Below are positions 32,760 through 46,829 of a stretch of DNA of 64,000 nucleotides, one piece after another; positions within the stretch are counted from its first letter, which is position 1; each line of letters starts with the position of its first letter. The DNA comes from Trema orientale (Eukaryota; Streptophyta; Magnoliopsida; Rosales; Cannabaceae): NCBI GenBank assembly GCA_002914845.1, contig JXTC01000395.1, forward strand, positions 231,120 to 295,119, written 5' to 3'. Below the pieces are notes generated by a model. The model saw only the letters and a program-made list of their open reading frames with translations, had not been told where the DNA came from and made no database searches. The translations under genes were made by a program, and so were the position numbers.

Positions 32760-35700
32760 TCAAATAGGTTGTTTTTCCAACCATCCATCTTGGTTAATGA
32801 AAATATTGACATCGATCAACGAATTTAGTTCTTCTTGTGCCAATTGTTTCTCCCAATTTACGCGATTGGAAGTGTCCGCCCCAGGTCCAAAACATTCCAC
32901 CTCAGCAAAAGTGATTAAATCCCTAACATGAGAGAGAAATCAATTTATTAGAAAAAAAAGACATAAAACCATCATTATAAAATATGTTAATTATTAAGTT
33001 TCTTTTTAGGTTTTTTAAAAGGGAAAAAATCTGCTACTACCAACAATTATAACCAGTTTTTCCCACATATATTATTCTTTCTCAACGGATGTGGTACAAT
33101 TTTTTTTTTTGGGGGTTTATTTTATGTTTGCTTGCCAAATTATATAAAATATATTATTATATTCGAACTATTAAAAGTTTCAATTTTACCTCCTAAATAT
33201 CTAAATCCATCTGTCGGACAAACAAGCGAAAATTAATAGCAGGCTAATAATTATAGTGTTTCTTGAAATCATGATGAGTATTTGGCACTAAAATTAGTAA
33301 AATGATAAGTGCAATCTTTCGTCTATTTGTCTAAGAGTGAAACTTTAATTAGTGGTTGATGGAGCAAAGTTGAAACTTTTAAGGGTAATTTGCAGAAACA
33401 ATATACATAATTTGAGAGTGAAACTTTATTATTATTATTTTATGCAGTGAGTGGTGGGTTTCTTCTCTATTAGTATGTGTGTGTTTATAGAATATAAGTC
33501 TTCATGACAAATGGAATGCAGTAACTGATAATAAAAAAACTTACACGTGTTTATCATTAAACCATGCATCCCAACCCTGAGGGGAAATAATATTGTCCAT
33601 ATGTGTCTTGTAAAATAACACTCTGGAAAAGTTTCTGTACGCCCTTCCTAATATCGCAGGACCATTTCCAATCACGTTGCTAAAACTGAACACAAAACCG
33701 CTACTTTGATCGGCGCTTTCTCGGCCTTGAGCGGTAATATAAGCCGCTACATTAACCCCATTTTGCTTATGAATATCATCATTTTCATGATCAAGACCTA
33801 GTAGCAACGACTCCGTTACCGTTACGTCCAAAAAGCTTTTCTACAATATCCACATTTAGCAAAATCTAATTAATTTCATTAAGCACGTAATATTTTTTTT
33901 TAGAATAAAGTATACGTAATAATCAAGACGAGAAACTAATTAGTATTAGTCCATACAGGTGGTCAGTGTGTACATACGACATAAATATAGTTTGGTGGAT
34001 TATCTACCGTTATAAATTATTTGTAATTCAATCTCTGAATTTTCGTTCAATTATTATCATAGAATGAATAAAATTACTACATAAATTTCTATAGTTAGTG
34101 TTATACAACTGCCTATATCTTCCGGGACGAATCAGCTAGAAATTCATTTGTGGGGGTATTAAATATTAAGACCATTGTTTAAAAATTGTGTTTCCCTATT
34201 TTCCCATTTATATTTTTTTCTCTAAATAGATTAGCCTATTTATAATTGGGTTTAATTGAGTTTTTTTTCAAAGTAATTTAGGCCAAAAAAATCTATAGTG
34301 GAGACGCTAGGTTTTGTTTTCCCCGAACATAAAGGAGGGTGTAGGTTTTCCTCTCTTAAAAAAGAAAAAGAAAATAAGGAGATGGTGTAGGTTTTTTCAG
34401 TTAACTAAATTTTTGGATATAAAAAAAAATAATTAAGGGCATGCTTAAAAATTTAAATATCAAATGGGAACACATGCACACAACTTTAATTTTGACAACA
34501 TTCATATGTAAATTTGTCCCTTTCTGCCTCTGTCCCTGGTTTCTTTTATATCTACTTATTCCGATACAACTTATTAGTATGGTCGATTAATGTTAACAGT
34601 TTTAGATTATCATGTAATTTGTACTTGAAATTAATAAAGTATTAGTATAGTAGCTAGGTTACGTACATGGTAAAACGACTGAGCGTTGCCCCAGATGAAG
34701 TCGATAACACCTTGAATATAGCAAGAATCGAAATAGTGACGGCCTCGTGCATCACCTAAGGTGTCTTGTACGCTAGTAAAACCACAGCGGTAAAAGCTCA
34801 CTTTGTCCGCAGCGATCAATGCCGCTGGTGCCCATGTGATATCTCTTTTAACGCCTTTTATGAGGTTATATGTATTCTGATCAAAATATATTGTAATGTT
34901 TATTAAACCATAATAAAAAAAAAAAAAAACATGAACAAAATATTTATTTAATTAACTACGTACCTGGAATGTAATATCACGTGCCACAAAATTGTCCGCT
35001 AACATCGTGAATGTAGTACTTTCTATCATATTGCCACCTTCTTCCCAAGTAATGAAGGTCTTATCCCTACCCTCTCCTTCAAGAACTATGTACTGCTTCT
35101 CTTTTTGGATCGACACTTTCTCACTAGAAAATATCATTAATAAAACACTTATTTAAACATACATAATATAAATTTCTTTCGGTAACTTAAAATCAATTTA
35201 CGAAGCAATTCTAACTTGAATTAGCACCTTCTTTATTTTTTTCTCTCTACAACTCAATGTATGACACGTATAACTAATAATGAAAATGAATACAATGAGG
35301 AAAAGCCACAAAAACAACTAACATGGCAACCAGAATAAGTAAAACCAAATCTTCAGTGGGCTTTCGAATATATGTGAGATCACATGGAGCCATGATTTTT
35401 GTCTAGTGAGGGTTCGAATTATATATAGTTTGTCAATTTTATGGGGGTTACTTAAGATTTTGTCTAATTTTGAATAGCAGGTTTGTATATGATTTAAGTT
35501 AAAAGAAAAACATAAAGTTTTGAGGCATTTTAGGCAAAAATATAAATTTTAAGGCCTCTTCTTTTGGAAATACTTACACAGAATATATCTCAACAAATGT
35601 AGTAAAAAACAAAAGTAACAATATCACTCTATTTATATTTACTCAGAAAAAAAAAAACTCTTGGCTTATATAATATGTGAATTAATGTCGTATTACTTAC

Positions 35701-35942
35701 GTGTAAACACCGGCTTTAATATGGATGCGAACCCACAAGCCGTTATTGTTTGGCACGGAATCGATGGCTTGCTGGACCGTTGTAAAATTTCCTTGGCCTG
35801 ATTTATCAACTGTGATGGTCCAAGAAACGACAGCCTGATTGTTGTCGTATGTCGTTGAATTAACTATGTAGCGGGCATAAGCGGAAGCAGCACATAATAA
35901 AAGGATGAGAGTAACGATATAACTAAACTGAAAAAATTGCAT
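32760..35942 (-). CDS. Pectinesterase C, group without PRO domain (5 exons, 356 aa)
   Basis: Secreted pectin methylesterase paralog. Exons: 35942-35701, 35123-34964, 34876-34667, 33840-33545, 32922-32760 (242, 160, 210, 296 and 163 nt); all introns GT-AG, frame closed by TGA. Signal peptide MQFFQFSYIVTLILLLCAAS, then WTITVDKSGQGNFTTVQQ and AGVYTEKVSI. Exon 3: TWAPAALIAADK in place of the QAVAA motif (Gln to Trp), SVQDTLGD with both catalytic residues, and DFIWG (Phe to Trp beside the nucleophile Asp). Exon 4: ITAQGR and ILGRAY, and 16 extra codons compared with genes A and B, encoding an acidic/His-rich insert (DHENDDIHKQN). The reading frame is intact, so the gene is probably expressed, but catalytic competence is open. 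A TATA box lies 95 bp upstream. Sister of gene D. Confidence 0.93.
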
Positions 35943-36036
35943 CCTGAAAAGCTTGAAGAGAAAAAAGGAGGTAAAAAGAAGTATCGAAAGAAGATAATGT
36001 TCGAAATTGCATCCAACACAACAGGTGGGCTTAACT

Positions 36037-36042
36037 TATATA
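36037..36042 (-). promoter_or_regulatory. TATA box of pectinesterase C
   Basis: TATATA within TTGTATATAAGTTAAGCCCAC on the minus strand, 95 bp upstream of the ATG. A TGAAGCCCAC word at the matching place upstream of gene D suggests a conserved core promoter. Confidence 0.6.
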
Positions 36043-37537
36043 CAATGACGGCCAAAATATTCTGACCCGTATTTGTTGCTTTTTATTTGTAGAAATAAAT
36101 GAAATAAATATCTTCCTTATTTTTGAAATCTATATTAGGTGTACTTATGATTTAATGATGGGAATATCTAGCGTCTTTATTTTATTATGGCAATATTATC
36201 ATAGCGGAAAAATACCGTACAGAGTGATTTTAGGGACAAAAACCGAGGGATATTCATAATGGTATGTTGGTATGTACCTTAATTCCATTTTTTTTTTGCT
36301 CAAGTACCTTAAGTTCTCTTATATATAGGGAAATTTGCATTATATATAATTAGAGAAAACGGATAATCTACTATTTATACGTATATATTTCCGTATATAA
36401 TCCTAACCTATTTATATACCATGTATATACATATATGCACACTTTTGTATAGTATCTGCTAAAACAGTTAAATATATTGTACGGTTTTATTAGTAAAGTT
36501 TTGTATTACATGGCTATACAGAGGAATACTAAGAAAAGAAAGGTTATAAAAAACGTGTGCTACCTAAATTTTCTGTTTGTTTCAGAAAAGTTGAAATCGA
36601 ATTTGCTTATTGATGTGCAATTTCAAGTTTTAATAAAGAGATTATTCAGGAAAACAGAATTAAGTATACGTACGCTCTTTTGTTTTTTACTAACCGAATA
36701 CAGCTGACCCTTTTGAAGCCTAATTAGATAGAAAATTAGCGAGATTTAACTTAAATAAGAAAAGATCAATCTGTAAACAATTAGTTACGGAAAGTATTTG
36801 GTGCTTTTATTGATATTTGGTGTTGGCGGAAATCTTGGATGGTAATAGGTGGAGCCAAATTATGTGCATAAATCCAAGCGGAAAAATAGAGAGGAGAAAT
36901 TGGGTGATATAGGTATATATACATATATGATTATATGCATGAAGAAATGTCGTTGTTCTCCTTGATCACATGCATGCATGCATGCCTTAATTACAATAAA
37001 GCAAAGTATTTTTACGGTATTATTGAAAAGAGACAATCAAAAGTAAATTAACCACGCACCATATTATTGATAAGGGAATATTACATAAAAAGACTGTTAG
37101 GAGATCGGCTTTGCGACAACACACAGCTAAAATACGAGTTGAGAAAATTTGGGTAAAATGAAAAAGATAAGACACACAAAAAATTTAATATAGTTCACCC
37201 AATTTATGCTAAGTTCACGGACAAGGCTGTGAAGTATTTCACTATGAAAAGAAGATTACAACTCACTTCTTTCTAAATACAAGGAGAGAATAAAAGAATC
37301 CCTCTCTCTTCAAATAGGAGAAAACACTTTCTCTACACAATTTAAGAGAAAATAAGTGAGACATTAAGAAGAATTCCTAGGCTTGATTTCTATCTTAGAA
37401 AGGAAGAGGATTTAGAATGGAATGTAAAACAAGTGATGAAGCTCCTGTATTTATAGAACTTAAGAGATGGTATGAACAAGTAAGAATATCACCTTTTTAC
37501 TGTTGCTATTACAGCTGACCTTTTTACTGTTCCAACA

Positions 37538-39316
37538 AGGTTCTGTTCATCTGCTCTGCTATTTTATTTTGTTGAGGAGTGTACGCTGCTGTGAATTGTC
37601 TCTTGATACCGTCTTGTTGACAGAAGTTATCAAATTCATCACTTGTATATTCTCCTCCATTGTTCGTCCTCAAACACTTGATCTTCTCTCCAGATTCAAG
37701 CTCTATCCATGCTTTGAATATTTTGAAGACTGAAAACACACCTGCTTTCCTCTTGATAAGATACACCAAACATCTCTTAGAGTAATCATCAATAAAAGAT
37801 ACAAAGTATCTAGCTCCTCCTAGGGACATCACTGGTGCTTGCCAAACATCAGAGTGAACCAAGTCTAGAACATTTTTACTTCTAGAACTGAATATACTAA
37901 ACTTTAGTCTATACTGCTTCTTGTGACACAATGCTCACAAAAGGGTAAAGATACCTTTGTGAGATCAGGAAGCAACCTCCGTTCAGAGAGAATTTTCAAG
38001 CCTCGTTCCGACATATGGCCGAGCTTATGATGCCACATCATCGTTGATTATTCTCCGGAATTTATTGAAGCAACTGATGCCTTTGCTTCTATCAGTGTAT
38101 CTCTTTTAAGCATGTATAGATTCACTGCGATCTTCTCTGCCTTCATTACTACAAGCGTACCCTTCAAGATCTTCATGGTTCTATTCTTGACACGAGTTTT
38201 GCAACCAAGGTTATCTAATTATCCCAAAGACAATAGATTTTTCTTCAAATCTTTTACATGTCGCACCTTTTGAATAGTACGAATAGTATCATCATACACT
38301 TTTATCTTGATGGTACCAATCCTAGTGATCTCTAAGGCATGATTGTTACCCATGAATACAGATCCTCCAAAGATAGATTCATATGTATGAAACTACTCTC
38401 TCTGAGAAGTTATGTGCCATATTGCTCCAGAATCTACTAACCAAACATCAGTGAGCTGCCGTCTATCGTTAAAAACCATTGTTGCTTCGCTGTACAGGAT
38501 TTCTCCATCATCTGAAGTACTTGCAATGTTCCTATAAGCATTTGATGAATCAAGATCCTTCTCTCTGGAATCTCCATTCTTCTTGAGTTGCCAGCACTCC
38601 CTATTGACGTGCCCTTTCTTGCCACAGTGATAACACTTAACATTCTTCTTATTTCTTGACTTTGATCTACTATGACTCCAACTCCCACTGGGACCACGCT
38701 CTGTTGATCTCCCTCTCATTGTCAAAACCTCTACTTGCTGTGAACTTGTAAATCTGTCTTCCCTATTCTTACGCCGATTTTCTTCTTTAAGAACAGTAGC
38801 TGTAAAATCGTTGAAAACTAGAGTTATAGCATTGCTGGTTATATTTATGATGAGTTGATCATACAAATTAGGTAGACTCTAAAGTAAGATTTCTGCACGT
38901 TCATTATTCTCTATTTTATGCTTCATTAGTGTAAGCTGTGAAAATAGAGAGTTGAGGGTATTGATCTCGTTGGTCACTGTTATTGTTTCCGCTATTCGAA
39001 TGGTGTAAAGCCTTCTCTTCAAGAAACTTTTGTTGTGCAGTGACTTGATCTGATACAGTTTTGTCAGCGTATCCCTTATTTCCTTGGGTGACTTCTTTTC
39101 TTCAATGCTTGACAAATCTCCATATGCTAGCGCCAGATATAAGTTAGCGACAGCATTGCCATCCATCTTGTCCCATTTTTTATCATTAGTAATCTTAGTA
39201 GGTCTTTCCTCAATTGCTGCTAGACAATTATCTTTTCTCAAGATTGCCTTTATCTTTACTTTCCATAGAGAGAAATTACTCCTATTAAAATTCTCAATAT
39301 CAAATATCACTGCCAT
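37538..39316 (-). pseudogene. Copia 2: gag, protease, truncated integrase
   Basis: Gag (39316-38879, FDIENFNRSNFSLWKVKIKA) continues across a stop near 38879 to a zinc knuckle CYHCGKKGHVNREC and the protease motif WLVDSGAIWHIT (DSG intact). A degraded pre-integrase part follows (38390-37935), then integrase with HSDVW, FIDDYSK, RTNNGGEY and PQQNKIAEQMNRTL. The second catalytic Asp of integrase is Asn. The frame ends at the LTR edge. Confidence 0.82.
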
Positions 39317-39380
39317 TTTTGTTCACCACGATTTGTTCAGTTACCACCGTTTCATTATATGTGAACAGTACTTTAACTAA

Positions 39381-39394
39381 TGGCTCTGATACCA
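39381..39394 (-). promoter_or_regulatory. Primer-binding site (tRNA-iMet) of Copia 2
   Basis: TGGCTCTGATACCA on the plus strand, i.e. TGGTATCAGAGCCA in element sense, adjacent to the inner edge of the 5' LTR. This is the usual Copia primer site. Confidence 0.85.
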
Positions 39395-39862
39395 CTATTA
39401 GGAGATCGACTTTGTGGAAACAATAACACACAGCTAAAATACGAGTTGAGAAAATTTAGGTAAAATGAAAAAGATAAAGCACACAAAAGATTTAACGTGG
39501 TTCACCCAATTTAGGCTACGTCCACGGACAAGACTGTGAAGAATTTCACTATGAAAAGGAGATTACAACTCACTTCTCTCTAAATACAAGGAGATAACAA
39601 AAGAACCCTTCTCTCTTGAAATAAGAGAAAACACTCTCTCTAAACAATTTAGGAGAAAACAAGTGAGATACTAAGAGGAATTCTGAAGCTTGAATTCTCT
39701 CTTAGAAAGGAAGAGAATTTAGAATGGAATGTAAAATAAGTGATGAAGTTCCCCTATTTATAGAACTTAAGAGGTGGTAAGAACAAGTGAGAACACCACC
39801 TTTTTACTGTTGTTAGTATGGCTGACTTTTTTACTTTTGCTATTACGGCTGGTTGGTGAACA

Positions 39863-41189
39863 TTTTTTTCCTATAATGTGAGCAACAATGTGACTGGTGG
39901 TTCCACAATTGTTGATTTGTTCAATAAAAACTATATATATATATGATTATGACACAATCATTCGATGTACATTGTAATGTATTACTATGATTTGCATTGA
40001 ATGGATTGTATTATATTATGTTTTTAGGACTACTAGTTTATCTCACCTTTTGTAATGCATAACAAGAGGAAAAATCTGTACGATATAGTAGTTGGAAAAA
40101 GAAAATAAAATAATGGTAAAGGGAACTTCTAAATTCATCAATATTTGGACTACGTACATTCATATTTTTAGTAACAAATTTATCCTAATTTAGAATTACT
40201 AAAAGGGGCAATTGAAACTAAATACGCCTATTATGTTATATATAGCACCAACGCCTAAGTAAGGGAAAAAAATAAACTTATGAATTTACTTAAATCCTAA
40301 AAGGAATTTATTTTTCCATTCTTCAAAATCACCTAGAAAAAAACTAAATAATTGAGCAACACCAGCCCAATTAAGAATTTAGAAAATACAAAAAAAAAAA
40401 AAGATTATATATACAGAATTGAATTTGAAATACAAGAAATGTACAAAGAAAAAATAAAATAACAAAATAAATCTTTTGTGATATACAAAGAAAATGAATG
40501 TAGATAGTCTATCTGTTGATGCATTTAGAATTTCCCAATGGTAAATCCTACAATATTAATTACGAAAAATATCTGCCTAAAAAAATTAGGAGAAATATAA
40601 AAATCTTCCTTGTGTTATATTTAATAATATACCAAGCATGTATTTTTAGGAATGAAATATATATCCATCATATTGGCAAATTTAATCAAAATTATGTTAG
40701 ACTCTTTCTCATATGACAAGTTCATTGACTGATGTATGGCATTTTTTATTCTATAATACCATTAGTTTTCTCATTATTTATAATGTTGCCACTTTATCTA
40801 CATGTCAATTAATTAACTTGGTGTCCAAATGAAAGGTTGATAAAATGACTATTGTTAGAATGCATATAATTACTAATAATATTAGCATTACTCAAAAAAA
40901 AGGCATGCGTCATCCAACAACCGACGAGAAAGAAAAGAGTTTTCTCATCACTTGTGAATCATATATTTATGCTCTTAATGTGATAAGTATGTGTATAGTG
41001 TCAATCCAAAATTGTCACTTTATACGTAGGGGAATTAAAGATAATGAAAGACAATATAAATATTTGACCACAACCATAACAAATATTAAATAATAATGAT
41101 CACACAACAATATATAAATTAAAATATGATCTTAAACACTAAGTACATAAATTTTGTTAAATGATAAATTTTTTTTATGCAAACACACA
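39863..41189. other. AT-rich intergenic DNA, no gene seen
   Basis: Short chance frames only. The last 160 bp resemble the region downstream of pectinesterase C. The ACACA target site of Copia 3 is at 41185-41189. Confidence 0.5.
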
Positions 41190-41874
41190 TATTATGAAAG
41201 TATATTTCCTAATAATAATGGGTCACATATTAAACAACTGTATTAGGCCATGTTATTTCTAAGCAGACCTAGTTTAAGTAGTTTATTGGGTAGGGTCTGA
41301 ATATCTAATATATAGGTATGGACTCATATATGGATACCCTGTTAGTACTATCCAGTTGGATTGATGGATACCCAACAAAATAGTATCAAATATAGATTAA
41401 AATTAGGGTTATGGTTCCTGTAGCCACAATTTATATGCTCTTTTCTCTATTGCCTACCATCAGTAATAGAGATATCCATCCGAATGATTTAGGTCTAAGG
41501 CTATAGAAGAACCTAACCCTCAAGCCCTCAAGGTTTCATCTCCATACGCTTCCACCTTCAGTGATTTTCTAAATATCCCTAGTCCTCAGTTAAAGAAATA
41601 ATGGACTTAGTTTAATTCACTATTTTGGAGTATGTTTAATCCACTATTTTTATTTTGTTCTTTATTCAATTTTTGCTGCTACTATTTCTGCCAACTTAAG
41701 TTCTATATCTGTGCTTACCGGCACAAACTTTAAGGCATAGAAAGAGAGCGTTTTGATCGTACTAAGTTGTACGGATCTTGACTTAGCACTTAGAATGGAC
41801 AACGCGCTACTCTTACAGAGCAAAGTTCTTTAGATGAAAAGAAGACTTTTGAGTAGTGGGAGAAATCCAATTAT

Positions 41875-44800
41875 ATGAATATCATGATCATAAAATGCTC
41901 TATTCTGAAAACCATGCAGGGCTCTTTGCCGAAGGAGGAAAATGACAAAGTTTTCCTTACTGCTCTTGAGAAATTATATCTCAAGAATGAAAAGAGAGAT
42001 GATTACAACCTAGATAAACTCATCTCAGTAAAGTACAGTGGCAAGGGGAACATAAGAGGGTACATCATACAGATATCTCATTTGATTGATAAGCTTAAAG
42101 AATTCAAGTTAGAAATTTCTGAGAATTTACTTGTGGCTTTTATACTACTATCTCTTCCTACTCAGTATAGGAATTTAAAGACAATTTACAACACCCAAAA
42201 GGATAAATGGAACATCAATAAATTAATTTCCATTTGTGTTCAAGAGGAAGAGAAAATCAAAGCTGAAAGGCCAGAAAGTGCTAACTTAACCACTACTTCT
42301 AAGGCAAAGAAGAGGAAGATGGACAAGGGAAAGGAAGCTGCAGTTCCCCCACCTTCTAAGGTTCAAAAGAAGCAAAATAAGCAAGATTGCTCTTTTTGTG
42401 GTAAGGTTGGGCATGTGAAGAAGGAATGCTCTAATTAAGTACAAAGCTTGGTGTATTAAAAATGATAAACTTTTTATTTATATTTGTTATGAGGTTAATT
42501 TAACTTACGCACCTAAGAATACTTGGTGGGTAGATTTTAATGCTACTACTCACATAAGTATTTCCATGCAAAGTTGTCTGTGGAGCCAAAAACTAAGTGA
42601 TGCTGAAAAATTTATCTATGTGGGTGATGGCCAAACAACTGAGGTATAGGCCATTGGTCATTTCAGATTGTATTTGAGTTCTGGTCTACACTTGGACTTG
42701 TATGAGACATTTATTCTACTGTCTTTAAGACAGAATTTGGTTTCTATTTCTGTATTGGACAAATCTGGTTATTTTTGTTCTTTCGAAAATAATTCGTTTA
42801 GTCTTATGCTTGATTCAAATGTTATTGATAATGGTATTCTTATTGACAATCTATACATATTAAATACTCAACCCCCTGTTAATGAAACTATGCATGTAAA
42901 CTCAAGAGGTACAAAGCGAAAATTAACAAACGAAGACTCATTTATGTTATGACACAGACGCTTAGGACATATTTCTAAATAAAGAATTGAACGTATAGTA
43001 TCCGATGAGATTCTTGGTCCCCTTAATTTGTTAGATTTTCAAGTTTGTGTTAAGTGTATGAAAGAAAAATAGACAAACATTAGAAAATTAGGTGCCAATA
43101 GGAGCTCTAGTGCCTTAAAACTAATACGTACAGATATTTGTGTTCCCTACGGCTTCTTGGAATGGGCAATAACACTTTATCATGTTCATAATTGACTATT
43201 CTCGCCATAGGTACATCTACCTAATTTATGAGAAGTCACAATTACTAGATGCATTTAAGGCTTATAAAGTTGAAGTTAAAAATCAACTTGATAAGAAAAT
43301 TAAGGCTACCAAATCTGATCATGGTGGTGAATACTACGGTCAATATGATAGATCAAGTGCACAACGTACATAGCCCTTTGCTATGTATTTAAAAAAGTGC
43401 AGCATCATTCTATAATACACTATGCCAAGAAAACCTAGCATGAATGGTATTGCTGAATACTGTTAAAGATATTTGTAAGGAGTATGATTAGTCATTCCAC
43501 CTTATCAGAATTACTTTGGAGAGAAGCACTCAAGACTGCAATGTACATATTAAACAGAGTACCAAGCAAAGTAGTAGCTAAAACCCCTTATGAACTTTGG
43601 ACTGAATAAAAGCCCAGTATTAATCACAAACACATTTGGGATTGTCCAGCTAAGGCAAGGCCTTATAGGCCAAATGAAAAGAAACTGGACTCCAGAATAG
43701 TTAGCTGCCACTTTATAGAGTATTTTGAAAAGTCAAAGGGATATAAATTTTATAATCCCTCTATCAGGTCCTTCTTCGAGACAGAAAATGCCAGATTTCT
43801 TGAAGATACTGAGTTTAGAAGGGAAGGTAAAATTAGAGACATTGTTTTTGAAGAGGAATTCGTTCCTCCTCTTATAGTTATTATTGACAATGTTTAGGAA
43901 ACTCATGACATTATTCCTGACATTGTTCAAGATGCAAACCCTCTGATACAAAATAATGACAATGATCAAATACTTACTGTCTCATATAAGGTAAATGCTT
44001 CTGTACAGTAAACTGCACAACCTCAAGAATAAGTGCCCTTAAGAAGGTCCACTAGAGAAAGGAGAAGTGCAATTCCGGATGATTATATTGTATATCTCTA
44101 GGAACATGTCTTTGACATTGGGATAGTGGAAGATGACCCAAATAACTTTACTCAAGTCAAAGAAAGTACCCATTTTTAAAAGTGGATCAATGCCATAAAT
44201 GAGGAGATGAAGTCTATGAGAGACAATGATGTTTAGGATCTAGTAAAATTTCCTGAAGGTGAGAAGCTTATTAGTTACAAATGGATATTTAAGACCAAAA
44301 GGGATTCAAAAGGTAACGTTGAAAGATATAAGACTCGTCTTGTCACCAAATGTTATACTCAGAAGGAAGGTATGACTTTAAAGAGATCTTCTATCCAGTT
44401 GTCTCGAATGACTCTTTTAGAGTAATTATGACACTTGTGGCTCAATTTAATCTTGAGCATTATCAGATGGACGTTAAGACTACTTTTCTTAATGGTGACA
44501 TTGATGAAACAATTTATATGGTGCAACCAGAAAACTTTGTTTTTGGAGATTCAAAGTCTATGGTCTGCAAACTCAAGAAGACTATCTATGGTCTCAAGTA
44601 GGCTTTCCGTCAATGATATCACAAGGTTCATGATGTGATCATCTCGTTTGGCTTTGAGGTGAATCCATTGAAGATTGTATATATTATAAGTTCAGTAGGA
44701 GTAAATTTATCTTCCTTGTGCTTTAGGTAGATGATATACTACTAGCAAATAGTGACATAGGCTTACTACATGACACCAAGAGATTTCTTGCGAAAAATTT

Positions 44801-45720
44801 TGAAATAAAAGATCTTAGAGTCGTCTCTTTTGTGTTAGGTATAAAAATATGCCGAGATTGCTCTTGGAGTATCCTTAGGTTATCAAAAAAAAGCTACATC
44901 GAAAGAGCGCTCAGTAGATTTAGTATAGGAAAATATGCACCAACAGATACTCTAATGTCTAAAGAAGATAAATTTAGTCTCACATAAAGCTCTAAGAATA
45001 ACATTGATAAAGAAGTTATACAGAAGATTCCTTATGCTTCGGCTGTAAGAAGTCTAATGTATACTCAAGTATGTATATGTTCGGATCATTCATAGTTGGT
45101 ATATTGGGCAGATACATGAGTAACTCTGGAGTGGATCATTAGAAGGTAGCAAAGAGGGTTATGAGGTACTTACAGAGAACGAAAAATTAAATGCTCATAT
45201 ATCGAAAATCAGATATTTTGGAGATCATATGATAAATGCCAATTCTAATATTGTTGGATGCCTAGACAGCAAAAGATCCATATATATCAGGCTATGTTTT
45301 TCTTCTAGCTAGAGGAGCTATTTTCTGGAAGAGTGCCAAGCAGACACTCATAGCTACTTTAACTATAGAGGCATAATTTATAGCTTATTATTAGGTATCC
45401 AATCATGGGATATGATTGCGAAACGTTGTCACCGGGCTGCATATAATAAATAGTATTGAAAGGCCATTGAAGCTTTACTGTGATAATAACTCTGCAGTTC
45501 TATATTCCAACAGCAACAGGAGCTCTTCGAAGTCGAAGTACATAGACATCAAGTCCCTAGATATAAAAGAAAGAGTTCAGAGTTGATTGGAGTTAATTTA
45601 TAGAGCATATCGATACAAACTCTATGATTGCGGATCCGCTCACTAAGATTTTACCACCCAAGGTGTCTCATGAGCATGCTGCTCATATGGGTGTTGTATT
45701 TTCAGATAATGTATAGCTTT
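41875..45720 (+). pseudogene. Copia 3 gag-pol remnant
   Basis: Gag 41875-42438 ends in a zinc knuckle CSFCGKVGHVKKEC. The protease motif is damaged (WWVDFNATTHIS, DSG lost). The pre-integrase domain shows LGHISK and the integrase KSDHGGEYYG. RT covers about 44150-44800 with YQMDVKTTFLNGDIDETIY and a YVDD box in which Tyr is a stop (VDDILLANSD). RNase H follows to about 45720 (NIVGCLDSKRSIY, DNNSAVLYS-like). Many stops and frameshifts make it inactive. Confidence 0.85.
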
Positions 45721-46230
45721 AGTGGGAGTTTGTATTTTATGTTATTTTAGTTTAGATGCTTGTTTGTGACACTTACTTATTTTATTTACTGTAGTACTTT
45801 GGTTATTGATGGATTTTCATGTAGACTCTGCTCATTTTAATATATGATGTTCATTCATATTTCTTGCTTTCCTATTATAGTTTAACAATAAGTTTGTAAT
45901 AATGCACTAAATGAGAAAGATTAAGATTGATCTTACTAAAGTTTGAGGAGGACCGGTTGGAAATAGGCACGGTAAATCGTATTGCGTGTAATTTCCGTGC
46001 CACATTTACTTGATTTATGTCATTTGGATGTATATTAGTATGGCGATCACTGAGGATTCTAGTTGACATCCAAATAAGTGTAACGATGGGCGTTTTAGTT
46101 TTGTGCTAATATGTCTGATAGACAAAATTATAATTTTGGGGATATTCAAGAATAATATAGCAATTTAATGGTCATACTTCAGTTTTACAATACCGTTATT
46201 TTTGGAAAATATATGACCCAAGCGAGAGAT

Positions 46231-46734
46231 TGTTAGGAAATTATATTTCCTAATAATAATGGGCCACATATTAAACAACTGTATTAGGTCATGTTATTTC
46301 TAAGTAGACTCAGTTTAAGTGGTTTACTGGGTAGGTCTAAATATCCAATGAGTATGAACTCATATATGGATATCTTATTAGTACTATCCAGTTGGGTTGA
46401 TGGATAACCAACAAAATATTATCATATATAGATTAAAATTAGGGTTATGGTCCCTGTAGCCAGAACGCATACACTCTTTCTTTGTTGCTTACCATCAATA
46501 ACAGAGATATCTATTTGAGTGATTTAGGTCTTAGGCAATAGAAGAACCTGACCCTCAAGCCCTTCAATTTTCATCTCCATACGCTTCCACTTTCAGTGAT
46601 CTTCTGAATATCTCCAGTCCTCAGTTAAACAAACAATGGACTTAGATAAGAACTCAACAATCCTTTTCTATCTATTTTTCATGAATATTCTATGTATTAT
46701 ATGTGGTTTATTTCAATCCCGATGATTTCTAACA
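46231..46734 (+). repeat. 3' LTR of Copia 3
   Basis: 504 bp, TG...CA, with the 5' LTR counterpart at 41190 onward (shared AATAATGGG and CACATATTAAACAACTG text). Confidence 0.85.
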
Positions 46735-46829
46735 ACACATACTAGCAAGCTAGATAATCATGATCATCAGTTCAATTAAATATATTGTATAAATGTAGAG
46801 TCTATGTATAGTGCCCCACTTGTACTGGT

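Larger units (their letters stand above)
31940..36900. repeat. Segmental duplication unit C (partner of unit D)
   Basis: Homology to 41030-53235 covers the gene, its introns 2-4, about 1 kb upstream (shared GCTATACAGAGRGG and CTTGGATGG words) and about 0.8 kb downstream. Unit D is longer because of a 5.5-kb Copia and a swollen intron 1. Confidence 0.7.
37095..39862 (-). mobile_element. Copia LTR retrotransposon 2, RT-less
   Basis: LTRs at 37095-37537 (3') and about 39396-39862 (5') share most of their sequence (for example CAGCTAAAATACGAGTTGAG). A near-perfect primer-binding site for initiator tRNA-Met (TGGTATCAGAGCCA on the minus strand) lies at 39381-39394 beside the 5' LTR. The internal region is only about 1.86 kb and ends in integrase directly against the 3' LTR, so reverse transcriptase and RNase H are deleted. 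No target duplication was recognised. Confidence 0.88.
41190..46734 (+). mobile_element. Copia LTR retrotransposon 3, complete but decayed
   Basis: 5.5-kb plus-strand Copia with gag, protease, integrase, RT and RNase H in order. The 3' LTR is 46231-46734 (TGTTAGGAAATT to TTTCTAACA) and is preceded by a polypurine-like AGCGAGAGAT. The 5' LTR starts at 41190 and is alignable to about 41606, after which it diverges. A 5-bp target duplication ACACA flanks the element (41185-41189 and 46735-46739). The unoccupied site is visible at about 32115 downstream of pectinesterase C. Confidence 0.87.

Noticed and set aside
37090..39867. Target duplication for Copia 2
   Set aside because: Flanks AAGAC and TTTTT do not match; LTR ends have diverged.
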